DNA of 64,000 bases from Oscillospiraceae bacterium (GCA_020024285.1 JAHHTZ010000001.1:316090-380089), one strand, 5' to 3'. Numbered from the stretch's first letter, positions 49,021-58,194 are shown. The notes: a model not told the origin generated them from the sequence alone. Made by a program: numbers and translations.

Positions 49021-49472
49021 TAAATCAAGTCAATGGTCCAGTTGATGCCTTGGATCTTCACGTCAAGCTCGCGCAGCTCACGGGAGGAAGCATCCACCTT
49101 CTTTTGAAGCTGTGCCACGTCCACGGTGCTCAGGATGCGGATCTCCTTGTTGGAGTAGCGGTCCACCTTTTCGCTTGCGTGGCTGAGGAAGTCGCGCAGG
49201 ATGCTGTTGTGCATCGACAGCGCATCGCGCTTTGCGATGAGCTGTGTCAGAGAGCATCCGTCCTGAACGGTTTCGCAGTTGGTGCGGTTGATGCGCGCGA
49301 TCAAAAGCTCCAGCTCGCTGGTGTTCTGTTCCAGTTCCTGCAAAAGCGCAGCCGGGTCCTCCGCAGGGCGATCCCCCTCCTGCACCTTTGCATTGTTGTT
49401 AAGACGCACACTCAGCTGTGCGATGCGCTTTTGCAAATCTGCCCGAAGGGACAGTGCCTCTGCCAGTTTCAT
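49020..49472 (-). CDS. DIP1984 family protein
   Basis: A 150-residue, mostly helical protein with heptad patterns: MKLAEALSLRADLQKRIAQL, RLNNNAKVQEGDRPAEDPAA, LIARINRTNC and a C-terminal INWTIDLI. These match DIP1984 (septicolysin-like) proteins, widespread and without assigned function. AGGAGG before the ATG. It ends the stomatin-NfeD unit, 15 bases after the stomatin gene. Confidence 0.88.
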   Translation of the reverse strand: MKLAEALSLRADLQKRIAQLSVRLNNNAKVQEGDRPAEDPAALLQELEQNTSELELLIARINRTNCETVQDGCSLTQLIAKRDALSMHNSILRDFLSHASEKVDRYSNKEIRILSTVDVAQLQKKVDASSRELRELDVKIQGINWTIDLI

Positions 49473-49487
49473 CGATTGGGGACCTCC

Positions 49488-50405
49488 TTATTTGTCGCCT
49501 GTTACAAGCTCTTTGAGAGAGGTTGCAAAGCCTGCCATCGATTGCAGCTCGCTTGGAACGATGATCTTTGTTGCCTTGCCGTCTGCCACCTTCTCGAAGG
49601 TTTCGAAGGATTTGAGTGCGAGGACCTTCTCGGTCGGAGCTGCTTCGTTGAGGAGCTTAAGGCTGTCTGCAACCGCTTTCTGTACGGTCATGATTGCTTC
49701 TGCCTCACCGATCGCCTCACGGATCTTCTGCTCGCGCACAGCGTCTGCACGAAGGATCGCGGACTCTTTTTCTGCCTCTGCACGCAGGATGGCGGATTCC
49801 TTTTCACCTTCTGCAATGAGGATCTGGCTCTTCTTTTCGCCCTCTGCACGAAGGATGGATTCGCGGCGCTGACGCTCTGCCTTCATCTGTTTTTCCATCG
49901 CATCCTGGATCTCAGCCGGAGGAATGATGTTTTTGAGCTCAACGCGGTTTACCTTGATGCCCCACTTGTCGGTTGCTTCGTCGAGGGTCGCGGTGATCTT
50001 GCTGTTGATGATATCGCGGGATGTGAGGGTGTGGTCAAGCTCCATCTCACCGATGATGTTACGCAGGGTGGTTGCGGTCAGATTTTCGATTGCGGAGATT
50101 GGGCGCTCTACGCCGTAGGTGAAGAGCTTCGCATCGGTGATCTGGAAGAATACTACGGTATCGATCTGCATTGTTACGTTATCCTTTGTGATAACCGGCT
50201 GCGGCTTAAAGTCTACAACCTGCTCCTTGAGCGAAACTTTTTTTGCAATGTGATCGAGGAACGGTACGCGGAAATGAGGACCGGTAGCCCATGTCCCGTG
50301 GTAAACGCCGAGGCGCTCGATAACGTATACAACAGACTGCGGTACAATTTTGATGCTGGTTGAAATGAGAACGACAACAACCAAAACAAGCAACAGGATA
50401 ATCAT
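49488..50405 (-). CDS. SPFH-domain stomatin-like protein
   Basis: A 305-residue band-7 protein: one N-terminal helix (MIILLLVLVVVVLISTS), SPFH domain (IKIVPQSVVYVIERLGVYHG, VDFKPQPVITKDNVTMQID, IGEMELDHTLTSRDIIN), then a long helix with repeated blocks of the type ILRAEGEK / ILIAEGEK / ILRAEAEK / ILRADAVR (about 205-245), and an oligomer tail. Such proteins form ring scaffolds in membrane microdomains. ATG 50405 follows AAGGTGGG. NfeD, its usual partner, is encoded directly upstream. Confidence 0.94.
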   Translation of the reverse strand: MIILLLVLVVVVLISTSIKIVPQSVVYVIERLGVYHGTWATGPHFRVPFLDHIAKKVSLKEQVVDFKPQPVITKDNVTMQIDTVVFFQITDAKLFTYGVERPISAIENLTATTLRNIIGEMELDHTLTSRDIINSKITATLDEATDKWGIKVNRVELKNIIPPAEIQDAMEKQMKAERQRRESILRAEGEKKSQILIAEGEKESAILRAEAEKESAILRADAVREQKIREAIGEAEAIMTVQKAVADSLKLLNEAAPTEKVLALKSFETFEKVADGKATKIIVPSELQSMAGFATSLKELVTGDK

Positions 50406-50495
50406 AAATTCCCACCTTTTCTCTGCCCGGACGGTGTATCGTATCGCTCCTCCGGGCAAATCGGAAGGATACGATGGTTCAGCGGATGATACAAT

Positions 50496-50927
50496 CTATT
50501 TTTCCCGAACAAGGAGCGTTGCCCCTTCGATCGAAAGGACCTCAACCGTTTTGCCCTCCTCGATCGGCTCGCAGGCGGATGCACTCCAGTCGAGTCCGCC
50601 GACGTGGACACGGCCCTTTCTCATCGGGTCGATCGGCTGGATGACGGTTGCCGTCTGTCCCACAAGCTGATCCACGTTCGTTGCAACGGGCTTGATCCGA
50701 AGGACCTTCTTGACAAAGGGACGAAACGCCGCCAGTGCAAGCACGGAAACCACGAGGAAAACAGTAAGCTGCCCCTTGAACTCGAGCCAGCCGGCAAACG
50801 CCGTCACCATTGCTGCCGCACCGCCCAGTGCAAACCACACTGCCACAAGCTGATACGTCGCAATTTCTGTGACGATGAGTCCGATGGTGATAAACAGCCA
50901 CATCAGCGCATTAAGATTTGAAAACAT
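50496..50927 (-). CDS. NfeD family membrane protein
   Basis: A 143-residue short NfeD: helices LNALMWLFITIGLIVTEIAT, VAVWFALGGAAAMVTAFAG and GQLTVFLVVSVLALAAF, then a C-terminal OB-fold (DQLVGQTATVIQPIDPMRKG, RVHVGGLDWSASACEPIEEG). NfeD and stomatin act as a pair. ATG 50927 follows GGAAGGTG. The promoter is at 51020-51048. Confidence 0.93.
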   Translation of the reverse strand: MFSNLNALMWLFITIGLIVTEIATYQLVAVWFALGGAAAMVTAFAGWLEFKGQLTVFLVVSVLALAAFRPFVKKVLRIKPVATNVDQLVGQTATVIQPIDPMRKGRVHVGGLDWSASACEPIEEGKTVEVLSIEGATLLVREK

Positions 50928-51019
50928 AAAGGCACCTTCCTTCTGATCTCTCTGCTCTTCTTTGCAATATTTACCATGAGATTGCACAAAATAGCCTTTG
51001 ATACTTTATTGTTGGTTGT

Positions 51020-51048
51020 AGTATAGCACAAATATTTTTTGGATGCAA
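51020..51048 (-). promoter_or_regulatory. Promoter of nfeD-stomatin-DIP1984
   Basis: TTGCAT (51043-51048), 17-nt spacer, TATACT (51020-51025) on the minus strand. Confidence 0.75.
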
Positions 51049-51107
51049 CAAATTTCTGCAAAAAATACAAATTGTTTACAAGGTTCTCCCCCCTGCTTTG
51101 AAAAACC

Positions 51108-51136
51108 TTGTATTCTTTTCTCCTTCATTATATAAT
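51108..51136 (+). promoter_or_regulatory. Promoter of the split ThrE operon
   Basis: TTGTAT (51108-51113), 17-nt spacer, TATAAT (51131-51136), divergent from the nfeD promoter. Confidence 0.78.
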
Positions 51137-51182
51137 GAATCCATTCTTACCCCATTCTCTTTGGAAAGTCAGGTGATTTTTG

Positions 51183-51941
51183 ATGAATTATGACCGCCTT
51201 TTGAATCTTGTTGTGCAGCTGGGCTCGCTTTTGCTTGAAAACGGCGCGGAAACCTACCGCGTGGAGGAATCCATGCTGCGCATCTTTCAAAAATACGATA
51301 TTTCGGATGCTGATGTCTTTGTGATCCCCACGATGCTGATCGTCACCATCCGCCCCAACGAGCAGACGACCCTTACGCAGCAAAAGCGCGTGCGCTCGCG
51401 CGGGACCGATCTGACAAAGATCAGCGATGCCAACAACCTGTGCCGGAGGATGTGCTATTCCGTCGTTCCGCTTGAGGAGGTGGAGGAGTGCATCGCTGCC
51501 ATCCGGCGCGGACCTGTTTTTTCGCGGCGCGTCCAGTATATCGCCTATGCTGCTGCCGGATTTTCGTTTGCGCTCTTCTTCAGCTCCACCCTCATCGATG
51601 CCCTGTGCGCTGCGCTGTGCGGGGTCGTCATCAAGTTCATCTTCGAGCAGATGTCGCGCTGGGGGGCGAATGTTTTCTTTATCCATGTCACCGCCAGCGC
51701 CGCTGTCACCGCACTTGCAGAGCTTTTCTCCGCTTCGCCGCTTTCTGCTGATATGGACAAGATCATCATCGGCGCCATCATGCTTCTCGTTCCGGGCGTG
51801 ACCCTCACGACCTGTATGCGCGATACCATCGCGGGCGACTATGTTTCTGCCCTGACAAAGCTGATGGAGGCGCTGCTCATCGGGACGGGCGTTGCACTCG
51901 GAACGTACATTGCGATGTCCCTCATGGGATATATCCTGTAG
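51183..51941 (+). CDS. Threonine/serine exporter, large part (ThrE N-terminal domain, YjjP-like)
   Basis: A 252-residue protein: the soluble start LVVQLGSLLLENGAETYRVE, VIPTMLIVTIRP and a membrane part of four to five helices (AAAGFSFALFFSSTLIDALCAA, IIGAIMLLVPGVTLTTCMRD). This is the N-terminal ThrE domain, split from its C-terminal partner as in YjjP/YjjB. The pair exports small amino acids or dicarboxylates. ATG 51183 has AGGTGA upstream; a TTG just before is less likely. Confidence 0.9.
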   Translation: MNYDRLLNLVVQLGSLLLENGAETYRVEESMLRIFQKYDISDADVFVIPTMLIVTIRPNEQTTLTQQKRVRSRGTDLTKISDANNLCRRMCYSVVPLEEVEECIAAIRRGPVFSRRVQYIAYAAAGFSFALFFSSTLIDALCAALCGVVIKFIFEQMSRWGANVFFIHVTASAAVTALAELFSASPLSADMDKIIIGAIMLLVPGVTLTTCMRDTIAGDYVSALTKLMEALLIGTGVALGTYIAMSLMGYIL

Positions 51942-51980
51942 CGCACCGATGACACCACGTTATGAAAGGAGCTTTTTTCG

Positions 51981-52436
51981 ATGACTCATTTTCTGCCTGT
52001 TCTTTATGCATTTGCCGCCTGCGCCTCCTTCTGCCCCATTTTTAATATCCGCGGGAAAAACATGCTCTACGCCGCACTGGGCGGTGCGCTGGGGTGGCTT
52101 ATTTACCTTTTGTCCGCCGGACACGGCACCGATATTTTCCAGTATTTTGTTGCATCCATCGCCATTTCAGCCTATGCCGAGATCGTGGCGCGTATTCGCA
52201 AATCCCCCTCCACCTGCTATCTCATCATTGCTCTGCTGCCCCTTGTGCCAGGCGGCGGCGTATATTATACGATGAAATCCTGCATCCAGGGGCAGTTTGA
52301 GGAATTTGCCGACACCGGGATGCACACCCTGCTCATCGCCGGCGCCATCGCGCTTGGGGTCCTGTGGGTGATCTCGATGGTGCGCCTTTTGATCCATTTC
52401 GAGCTTTTTCGGATGCAGCGCAAAAAAACGGGCTGA
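51981..52436 (+). CDS. Threonine/serine exporter, small part (DUF3815, YjjB-like)
   Basis: A 151-residue protein with four helices: FAACASFCPIFNIRGKNMLY, ALGGALGWLIYLLSAG, ASIAISAYAEIVARIRKSPS and IALLPLVPGGGVYYTM. The LVPGGGVYYTM motif is the ThrE_2 hallmark. It follows the large part by 39 bases, with AAAGGAG before its ATG, and completes the exporter. Confidence 0.9.
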   Translation: MTHFLPVLYAFAACASFCPIFNIRGKNMLYAALGGALGWLIYLLSAGHGTDIFQYFVASIAISAYAEIVARIRKSPSTCYLIIALLPLVPGGGVYYTMKSCIQGQFEEFADTGMHTLLIAGAIALGVLWVISMVRLLIHFELFRMQRKKTG

Positions 52437-52538
52437 CCCTCCCCCCCTTTTCAACAGCGGAAAAATACAGTATAATAGAAATCAGTCGGCGGCTCTTTCG
52501 GGGTCGCTTTGATTTTACGTTATGGAGGGTATCAGATT

Positions 52539-53936
52539 ATGAAAGAACATTCTCACGCCCCGCGGCAAAGCACACACCTTGGTGTGCTGCTGATGCTGGC
52601 ATGGCCTGCTATTTTGGAGCAGCTTCTGCTGACTCTGGTGCGCTATGTCGATACCGCCATGGTAGGCTCTCTCGGAGCAAACGCAACTGCGGCAGTTGCC
52701 ATCAACTCTTCCCCTACCTGGCTCATCACCAGTGTGCTCGGTGCCATCGGGGTCGGCTATTCGGTGCAGGTGGCGCATTCCATCGGCGCAAAGGACAAGC
52801 ACGCCACAGAGCGTGTGATCGAGCAGACGTTTCTCGCGGTCGTGGTGATGGGTGCGGGGATCACGGTGCTGTGCCTTTTGATCTCCCCGTATCTGCCCGG
52901 CTGGCTTGGGGCAGAGGCTGCCGTTGCTCCCGATGCGGTGCGTTATTTGCAGATCTTTTTGCTCTCGCTGCCGTTTCAGGCGGGTTCCTTTGCATTTTCT
53001 GCGGTGCTGCGCTGCATGGGGGACACCAAGACCCCGCTCCTGCTCAACACCACGGCAAACCTGCTCAACGTGGTGCTCAACCTGTTCTTCATCTTCCCAA
53101 GCAGGACCGTCACCCTTGGCGGCACCACCCTCCGGCTCTTCGGCTTTGGCTGGGGCGTTTCCGGCGCAGCCATTGCAACTGCCATTGCAACGACCGTCAC
53201 CGGCGTGGGGATCACCTACTGCGCCATGTTCCGCAAGAAGGAGTACACGATCTCGCTGCGCGACTGCTTTAAGCCCGACCGCACGATCATCCGCCGCGCG
53301 ATGGAGCTTGGCATCCCGACAGCGCTTGAGCGCGCCATCGTCACCAGCGGTCAGCTTGTGATTACACGCATCAATGCGTCCCTCGGTACAACGGCGCTCG
53401 CTGCTGCTCATGTCGCCATCACAGCGGAGGCACTGAGCTATCTGCCGGCGGACGGCATCTCCTACGCGACGACCGCCCTCGTGGGTCAGTCCTACGGCGC
53501 GAAGGAATACGAGGACTCCCGACGCTACGGCATCCTTGCCGGGTGGACAGGCTTCACGCTCTCCAGCATCATGGGGACGCTGCTCTTCCTCTTCGCGCAT
53601 CCGCTTGCCTCCATCTTCTCCAGCGACCCCGGCGTCATCGAGCTTGCCGCCAATATGCTGCGCATCGTGGCGATCTGCCAGCCGATGTTCGGTGTTGCCA
53701 TCGTGCTTTCCGGTGCGCTGCGCGGATTGGGCGACACGCGCTTCCCGCTTGTCATCTCCATCGCCGGGATGTGGCTCGTGCGCTGCACCACGGCTCCGCT
53801 GCTCGTCTATGTCCTCGGACTTGGGCTTGCCGGTTCGTGGGTGGCAATGGTATTCGACCTGTGTCTGCGCGGTGCGCTGTGCATCTTCCGCTTCAACCGC
53901 TTCAGCCTCCGCTGCATCGCGGAACATCAATATTGA
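52539..53936 (+). CDS. MATE family efflux transporter
   Basis: A 465-residue complete exporter with twelve helices in two related halves: LMLAWPAILEQLLLTLVRYV, DTAMVGSLGANATAAVAINS, and in the second half MELGIPTALERAIVTSGQLV. It belongs to the NorM/DinF superfamily; substrate unknown. TGGAGGG eight bases before the ATG at 52539 sets the start. A TATAAT box at 52472-52477 is the likely -10. mutY follows 57 bases later on the same strand and may be cotranscribed. Confidence 0.93.
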   Translation: MKEHSHAPRQSTHLGVLLMLAWPAILEQLLLTLVRYVDTAMVGSLGANATAAVAINSSPTWLITSVLGAIGVGYSVQVAHSIGAKDKHATERVIEQTFLAVVVMGAGITVLCLLISPYLPGWLGAEAAVAPDAVRYLQIFLLSLPFQAGSFAFSAVLRCMGDTKTPLLLNTTANLLNVVLNLFFIFPSRTVTLGGTTLRLFGFGWGVSGAAIATAIATTVTGVGITYCAMFRKKEYTISLRDCFKPDRTIIRRAMELGIPTALERAIVTSGQLVITRINASLGTTALAAAHVAITAEALSYLPADGISYATTALVGQSYGAKEYEDSRRYGILAGWTGFTLSSIMGTLLFLFAHPLASIFSSDPGVIELAANMLRIVAICQPMFGVAIVLSGALRGLGDTRFPLVISIAGMWLVRCTTAPLLVYVLGLGLAGSWVAMVFDLCLRGALCIFRFNRFSLRCIAEHQY

Positions 53937-53993
53937 TTCTTGGGCGCTGTGGCGTTTTGCCACGGCGCTTTCTTTTGAAAGGAGCACCTTTTT

Positions 53994-55046
53994 TTGGACT
54001 ATTCTGTATTGGAACAAATGCCCGCCCCTCTGCTTTCGTGGTATCACCAAAACCGCCGCATCCTTCCGTGGCGCGAACATCCCCTGCCCTATCCGGTCTG
54101 GGTTTCGGAGATCATGCTCCAGCAGACGCGTGTGGAGGCGGTCATCCCGTATTTTGAGCGCTTTCTCACAGCGCTGCCCACCATTGCCGACCTTGCACAG
54201 GCTCCCGAAGATGTGCTGATGAAGCTATGGGAGGGGCTTGGGTATTACAGCCGCGTGCGCAATCTGCAAAATTCCGCAAAGATCATCGTCGAAAAATACG
54301 GCGGAAAAATCCCCTGCGATTACGACGCAGTGCGCGCGCTGCCGGGCATCGGGGACTACACCGCCGGCGCCATCTGCTCCATCGCCTTCGGTCTGCCGAC
54401 CCCGGCGGTGGACGGGAACGTCCTGCGTGTCCTGACGCGCATCTGCGCCGATGCACAGGATGTGACAACCGCAAAGGCGAAAAACACCTTCCGCGACCTG
54501 CTGCGCCCGCTCTATCCATCGGGACAGTGCGGCGATTTTACGCAGGCACTGATGGAGCTTGGCGCAACGGTCTGCCTGCCAAACGGCGCACCCCGGTGCA
54601 GCGACTGCCCCATGCAGAAGCTCTGCCGCGGATTTTTAGCGGGGAACGCGCAGGAATATCCCGTAAAGCCGCCCAAAAAAGCGCGAAAAATCGAGGAGCG
54701 CAGGGTCTTTGTCATCCTCTCCCTGGACGGACTCCTTCTGCACCGCCGCCCCAAAAAGGGGCTCCTCAGTGGGATGTGGGAGCTGCCGAACGTCCTTGCG
54801 AACGATCCGCTCCCCTTTTCGCTCCCCGATTCTCCGTGCGACCTGCTCCCCAACCACAAGCATATCTTTTCACACATCGAGTGGCACATGAGCGCACAGG
54901 CGCTGACGCTGTCCGAATCCTTTGTGCCGCCGAAGGATTTTGAGTGGGTGACGCTTTCCCGCCTTGAGGAGGAAATCGCCCTGCCGGGTGCGTTCACACA
55001 ATACCGCAGGGAAGCGATTTCCCGCATGAAATCCTTTACAATATAA
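53994..55046 (+). CDS. mutY: A/G-specific adenine glycosylase
   Basis: A 350-residue DNA repair enzyme. HhH-GPD domain: LPWREHPLPYPVWVSEIMLQ, QTRVEAVIPYFERFL, GLGYYSRVRNLQ, LPGIGDYTAGAICSIAFG and the catalytic Asp in PAVDGNVLRVL. The 4Fe-4S loop is CLPNGAPRCSDCPMQKLC. A C-terminal NUDIX-like domain recognises 8-oxoG. It removes A paired with 8-oxoguanine. The start is TTG 53994, with AGGAG upstream. Confidence 0.95.
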   Translation: MDYSVLEQMPAPLLSWYHQNRRILPWREHPLPYPVWVSEIMLQQTRVEAVIPYFERFLTALPTIADLAQAPEDVLMKLWEGLGYYSRVRNLQNSAKIIVEKYGGKIPCDYDAVRALPGIGDYTAGAICSIAFGLPTPAVDGNVLRVLTRICADAQDVTTAKAKNTFRDLLRPLYPSGQCGDFTQALMELGATVCLPNGAPRCSDCPMQKLCRGFLAGNAQEYPVKPPKKARKIEERRVFVILSLDGLLLHRRPKKGLLSGMWELPNVLANDPLPFSLPDSPCDLLPNHKHIFSHIEWHMSAQALTLSESFVPPKDFEWVTLSRLEEEIALPGAFTQYRREAISRMKSFTI

Positions 55047-55127
55047 AATAATATGCAAAGCACCTTCCTGTTTTCGACAGTTTGTGCTATAGTAAAGGAA
55101 GTCCCAGAAAAAAAGGGAGGTCATATC

Positions 55128-55829
55128 ATGAAGAAATTTATCACGCTGTTTTTATTATTGGCGCTCACGGCAGCGCTCGTCTGCGGCTGTACCCCAAGAA
55201 AGCCGCCGTCTGTGCAGGAGGACCCCGCACAGGAGGATTCTGCCGAGAAGGACCCTGAGCAGGAGAGCGCCCCCGAGCCCTCTGACAAGCAGGAGGACAA
55301 AACCGAAAAAGAAGAGGAAGAGGACGAAAAGCCCATGGACGTGGCACAGTCCGGCACGTTCCTTCTGATGGATTCCAAGTATGAGATCACCGTGAAGGAG
55401 CCGTTTGTCGGCATCTTCGATCCCGGTCTTGACGGATTTTACATCTCTGCCGAGCAGGATGATTCTTTGCAGGGCATCGTTTCCTACACGACGGGCGACG
55501 AGGCGGTGCAGGAGATCGAGGACAACATTGCAAACCTCAATCAGGCGCTCAAGAACGATTCCTCTGTTTTCGACTTTGCCTTCGACCGTCAGAAAGAACC
55601 GGACGGGCTTTATAACATCACCTTCACCTACGCCACCAAGGCGGACGATGTCAGCACCGCAGGATTCCAGTATGTATACTACAAAAAAACACCGGGCGGA
55701 ATGCTGACCGTGATGTTCAACTGCCCGCACAAGGATTTTTCCAACCAGATCATGGAGGTCTTTCACTCCGTCGTGCCTGCCACCGACAAGGCGACGGAGC
55801 CGCCAAGACGTGCCGCCGAGGGGAATTGA
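55128..55829 (+). CDS. Lipoprotein with acidic linker, unknown
   Basis: A 233-residue lipoprotein: signal MKKFITLFLLLALTAALVCG-C (lipobox VCGC), then a 50-residue Glu/Pro/Asp/Lys-rich linker, then a beta-rich domain (GTFLLMDSKYEITVKEPFVG, GLYNITFTYATKADDVS, FQYVYYKKTPGGMLTVMFNC, FSNQIMEVFHSVVP) resembling PsbP/DUF-type fitness proteins. GGGAGG precedes ATG 55128. A TATAGT box at 55088 is the likely -10. Function unknown. Confidence 0.78.
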   Translation: MKKFITLFLLLALTAALVCGCTPRKPPSVQEDPAQEDSAEKDPEQESAPEPSDKQEDKTEKEEEEDEKPMDVAQSGTFLLMDSKYEITVKEPFVGIFDPGLDGFYISAEQDDSLQGIVSYTTGDEAVQEIEDNIANLNQALKNDSSVFDFAFDRQKEPDGLYNITFTYATKADDVSTAGFQYVYYKKTPGGMLTVMFNCPHKDFSNQIMEVFHSVVPATDKATEPPRRAAEGN

Positions 55830-55882
55830 TTCCTCCCGAAGAAAGACGCAGGTGCGTCCTGTTCCCCATCCTGATCGATGCA

Positions 55883-55918
55883 AAAAAGGGAGCGTATCAT
55901 CCGATACGCTCCCTTTTT
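55883..55918. terminator. Terminator between the lipoprotein and methyltransferase genes
   Basis: AAAAAGGGAGCGTATC pairs with GATACGCTCCCTTTTT around ATCC. Confidence 0.92.
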
Positions 55919-55924
55919 CCAATG

Positions 55925-56716
55925 CTATTTTTTGCCCACCAGCAGGGCAGACCCATTGAGCAGCAGGTCGTAGGTTTCTTTTTTGGTCATGAACAATCCG
56001 CTCGTGGTGTCGAGAAGCTCCACCTTTTCGTAGCCCATATCGCGCAGTTTTTTCAGCAGCTTTTCCATATCGCCGTACTTTCCCTTTGAAAAAATATCGT
56101 GGATGGCGAAGGTCCCGCCCTTTTTGAGTACGCGCAGCGTTTCGAGGATGATCTCCTGACGGTCCCTGCTTGGGATATTGTGGTAGCAGTAATTGCTTGT
56201 GACGGCATCGAAGGTTTCGTCCGCATACGGCAGCTTGCAGGCATCCCCCCGGACAAATTTCACGATTTTTTCTACGCCCTCCGCCTGCGCGTTGCGCTCG
56301 CACAGAGGCTGATTGAAGGAGGCGTATTCCCTCCCCCAGCGGTCCAGCCCCACCATCGAGGCGCCGGGGTTGTTTTTGGCGCAGGCGATGGTCAGTGCAC
56401 CGCTGCCGCAGCCCACGTCAAGCCCGGTGCCGTTTTCGGGCAATACCACATAGGATGCAACTTTTTCGATGATCCTGCGCGAAAACTGCTTCTTGCCGTT
56501 GTATGAAAATGTGGTGTACCAGTTGATGAAGTAGACGGAAACGACAACCATCATGCCAAACAGCGCGCCGCAGACGGTCGCTGCAACGATCTTCGCCCTG
56601 CCCGAAAAGACGGGGCCTTCCATCACAAAGATAAGCAGCGCAAGTGTCACCGCAGTCCCTGCAAGCACCCCTGCAACCATTCCTTTTGGTACCCAGTTTT
56701 TATAATCCGGTTTCAT
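55925..56716 (-). CDS. Membrane-anchored SAM-dependent methyltransferase
   Basis: A 263-residue protein. Two N-terminal helices (VAGVLAGTAVTLALLIFVME, VAATVCGALFGMMVVVSVYF) anchor a class I methyltransferase: motif I GLDVGCGSGALTIACAK, then MVGLDRWG, GDACKLPYADETFDAVTSNY and LRVLKKGGTFAIHDIF. Substrate unknown; related soluble enzymes act on small molecules or lipids. ATG 56716 is 8 bases after AAGGAG (a GTG at 56725 overlaps that site). A palindrome between promoter and start suggests a dedicated repressor. Confidence 0.87.
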   Translation of the reverse strand: MKPDYKNWVPKGMVAGVLAGTAVTLALLIFVMEGPVFSGRAKIVAATVCGALFGMMVVVSVYFINWYTTFSYNGKKQFSRRIIEKVASYVVLPENGTGLDVGCGSGALTIACAKNNPGASMVGLDRWGREYASFNQPLCERNAQAEGVEKIVKFVRGDACKLPYADETFDAVTSNYCYHNIPSRDRQEIILETLRVLKKGGTFAIHDIFSKGKYGDMEKLLKKLRDMGYEKVELLDTTSGLFMTKKETYDLLLNGSALLVGKK

Positions 56717-56742
56717 CGTTATCACTCCTTGATGTGCAATAG

Positions 56743-56789
56743 TTAGCTTTAGCTAATAGCAGTATAGCACAGGCTTTTTCTGTTTTCAA
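56743..56789 (-). promoter_or_regulatory. Promoter and palindromic operator of the methyltransferase gene
   Basis: TTGAAA (56784-56789), 17-nt spacer, TATACT (56761-56766) on the minus strand; TTAGC-TTTA-GCTAA (56743-56756) lies over the transcription start. Confidence 0.68.
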
Positions 56790-56815
56790 TGCTTTTACGG
56801 GATAAAATCCATCGC

Positions 56816-56844
56816 TTGCAGGATTTTGCAAAAGCTGTTACAAT
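56816..56844 (+). promoter_or_regulatory. Promoter of the Sel1-repeat gene
   Basis: TTGCAG (56816-56821), 17-nt spacer, TACAAT (56839-56844). Confidence 0.7.
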
Positions 56845-56880
56845 AAGCCATAAAATGGGACATTTGAAAGGATGGGGAAT

Positions 56881-58143
56881 ATGGCATACTACTTCAGTGA
56901 AGCAATCGATGCTGCAATCGATGCGCTCTACCGCGATCATGACATTCAAAAGGGCCACCGCACCTTTTTGGAGCTTCAAAAGCTGGCGGCGCAAGGCGAT
57001 GCCGACGCAAAATATCTCCTCTCGCGCTGCTACAGCGGAAGCTGCTTCGTTTGGGAGGAATTTGAGTTTCCGGAAAATGACGAGCTTGCACACCGCAATC
57101 TGATGGAGGCTGTCCAGGGCGGCAGTGCAATGGCGGTGCTCGGTGCGCTGCGTCTTTCGGGGGTTTCCGAGGAGGAAACGGCAAGGATCATGCCCTTTCG
57201 CAATTTTAAGGAGCCTTGGGACATCATCTACAAAAAGGCGCAGGCAGGCTGTGCGTTCTGCCAGTATCTCATCGGGAACACCTACTACTGGCTCGATGTT
57301 CTGCTGATCGACAACATCGACCTTGCGCGCGATTTTCCTGACCGCGAAAGCGCACGCCGCCGCTGTGCCGAGCTGGTTCGGGAGGGCGTTCCGTGGCTTG
57401 AGAAGGCGATCTGCGCCGGGATCGGCTTTGCAGCGCGCAACCTTGCCTCCTTCTACCGCAAGGGTCGTGAGGGGCTGATCGCGCCGCAGCCGGAAAAGGA
57501 AGTATCGGTCATGAAGCTCGCCGCAGAGCACGGCAGCGTGGAATGGATGTATTTTTACGGAAGGCACCTGCTCGATTCCTTTGAAACCGAGCGCGAGGGG
57601 CTTCAATACTGTCTGCGCGCCGCCGAAGGCGGACAAAGCCGCGCATGGTATGAGGTGGCAAGGGTGTACAACGAGGGGCTGGGCGTACCACGCGACCGCA
57701 AAAAAGCTCTGCTCTATGCGGAAAAGGGGCTTGGTCACCCGTGGGACGACTACTGCTGTGACATGGTGGGGATGCTCTGCTTTGAAGGCTTCGACGGGAT
57801 CCCCATCGACTATCCGCGCGCGGTGAAGATGCTTCAGCGGGCAAAGGATGCCGATCCCTCCAGCACATGGGAGAACGACCGCCTTGCTGTCTGCTATGTT
57901 TTGGGGCTGGGCTGTCAGCCGGATATTCCCCGGGCAATGCGCCTCCTGCGTGAAATCGACCACACGAACGCCTACACCAATTTCGTCTACGGCATCGTTT
58001 ATACACAGGGGCTTTGTGTGCCGCAGGACATCAAAAAGGGCGTGGAATATTTGCAGAAGTCTGCCCAGAGCTTCCCCCGCGCACAGGAGGAGCTTAAAAA
58101 ATTCCGCCGCACCTGGTATGGAAAATGGGTCCGTGCAGAATAA
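56881..58143 (+). CDS. Sel1-like (SLR/TPR) repeat protein
   Basis: A 420-residue helical protein. Alanine/glycine-rich 36-residue Sel1 units can be seen: LQKLAAQGDADAKYLLSRCY, KAQAGCAFCQYLIGNTYYW, LKLAAEHGS-type MKLAAEHGSVEWMYFYGRHL, LRAAEGGQSRAWYEVARVYN, GLGVPRDRKKALLYAEKGLG and QGLCVPQDIKKGVEYLQKSA. No signal peptide, so cytoplasmic. Such repeats bind proteins; the partner is unknown. ATG 56881 is preferred to ATG 56872 by spacing from AAAGG. Confidence 0.88.
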   Translation: MAYYFSEAIDAAIDALYRDHDIQKGHRTFLELQKLAAQGDADAKYLLSRCYSGSCFVWEEFEFPENDELAHRNLMEAVQGGSAMAVLGALRLSGVSEEETARIMPFRNFKEPWDIIYKKAQAGCAFCQYLIGNTYYWLDVLLIDNIDLARDFPDRESARRRCAELVREGVPWLEKAICAGIGFAARNLASFYRKGREGLIAPQPEKEVSVMKLAAEHGSVEWMYFYGRHLLDSFETEREGLQYCLRAAEGGQSRAWYEVARVYNEGLGVPRDRKKALLYAEKGLGHPWDDYCCDMVGMLCFEGFDGIPIDYPRAVKMLQRAKDADPSSTWENDRLAVCYVLGLGCQPDIPRAMRLLREIDHTNAYTNFVYGIVYTQGLCVPQDIKKGVEYLQKSAQSFPRAQEELKKFRRTWYGKWVRAE

Positions 58144-58156
58144 ATGTGCATCCAAA

Positions 58157-58194
58157 AAGAGCGTCCTTCGGGGGAACCCCCGAAGGACGCTCTT
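58157..58194 (+). terminator. Terminator of the Sel1-repeat gene
   Basis: AAGAGCGTCCTTCGGGG pairs with CCCCGAAGGACGCTCTT; weak T-run, strong stem. Nothing else is seen in 58195-58300. Confidence 0.78.

Noticed and set aside
49680..49870. Repeated ILRAEGEK-type blocks as a mobile or microsatellite repeat
   Set aside because: They are the normal alanine/glutamate-rich helix of stomatin-like proteins.
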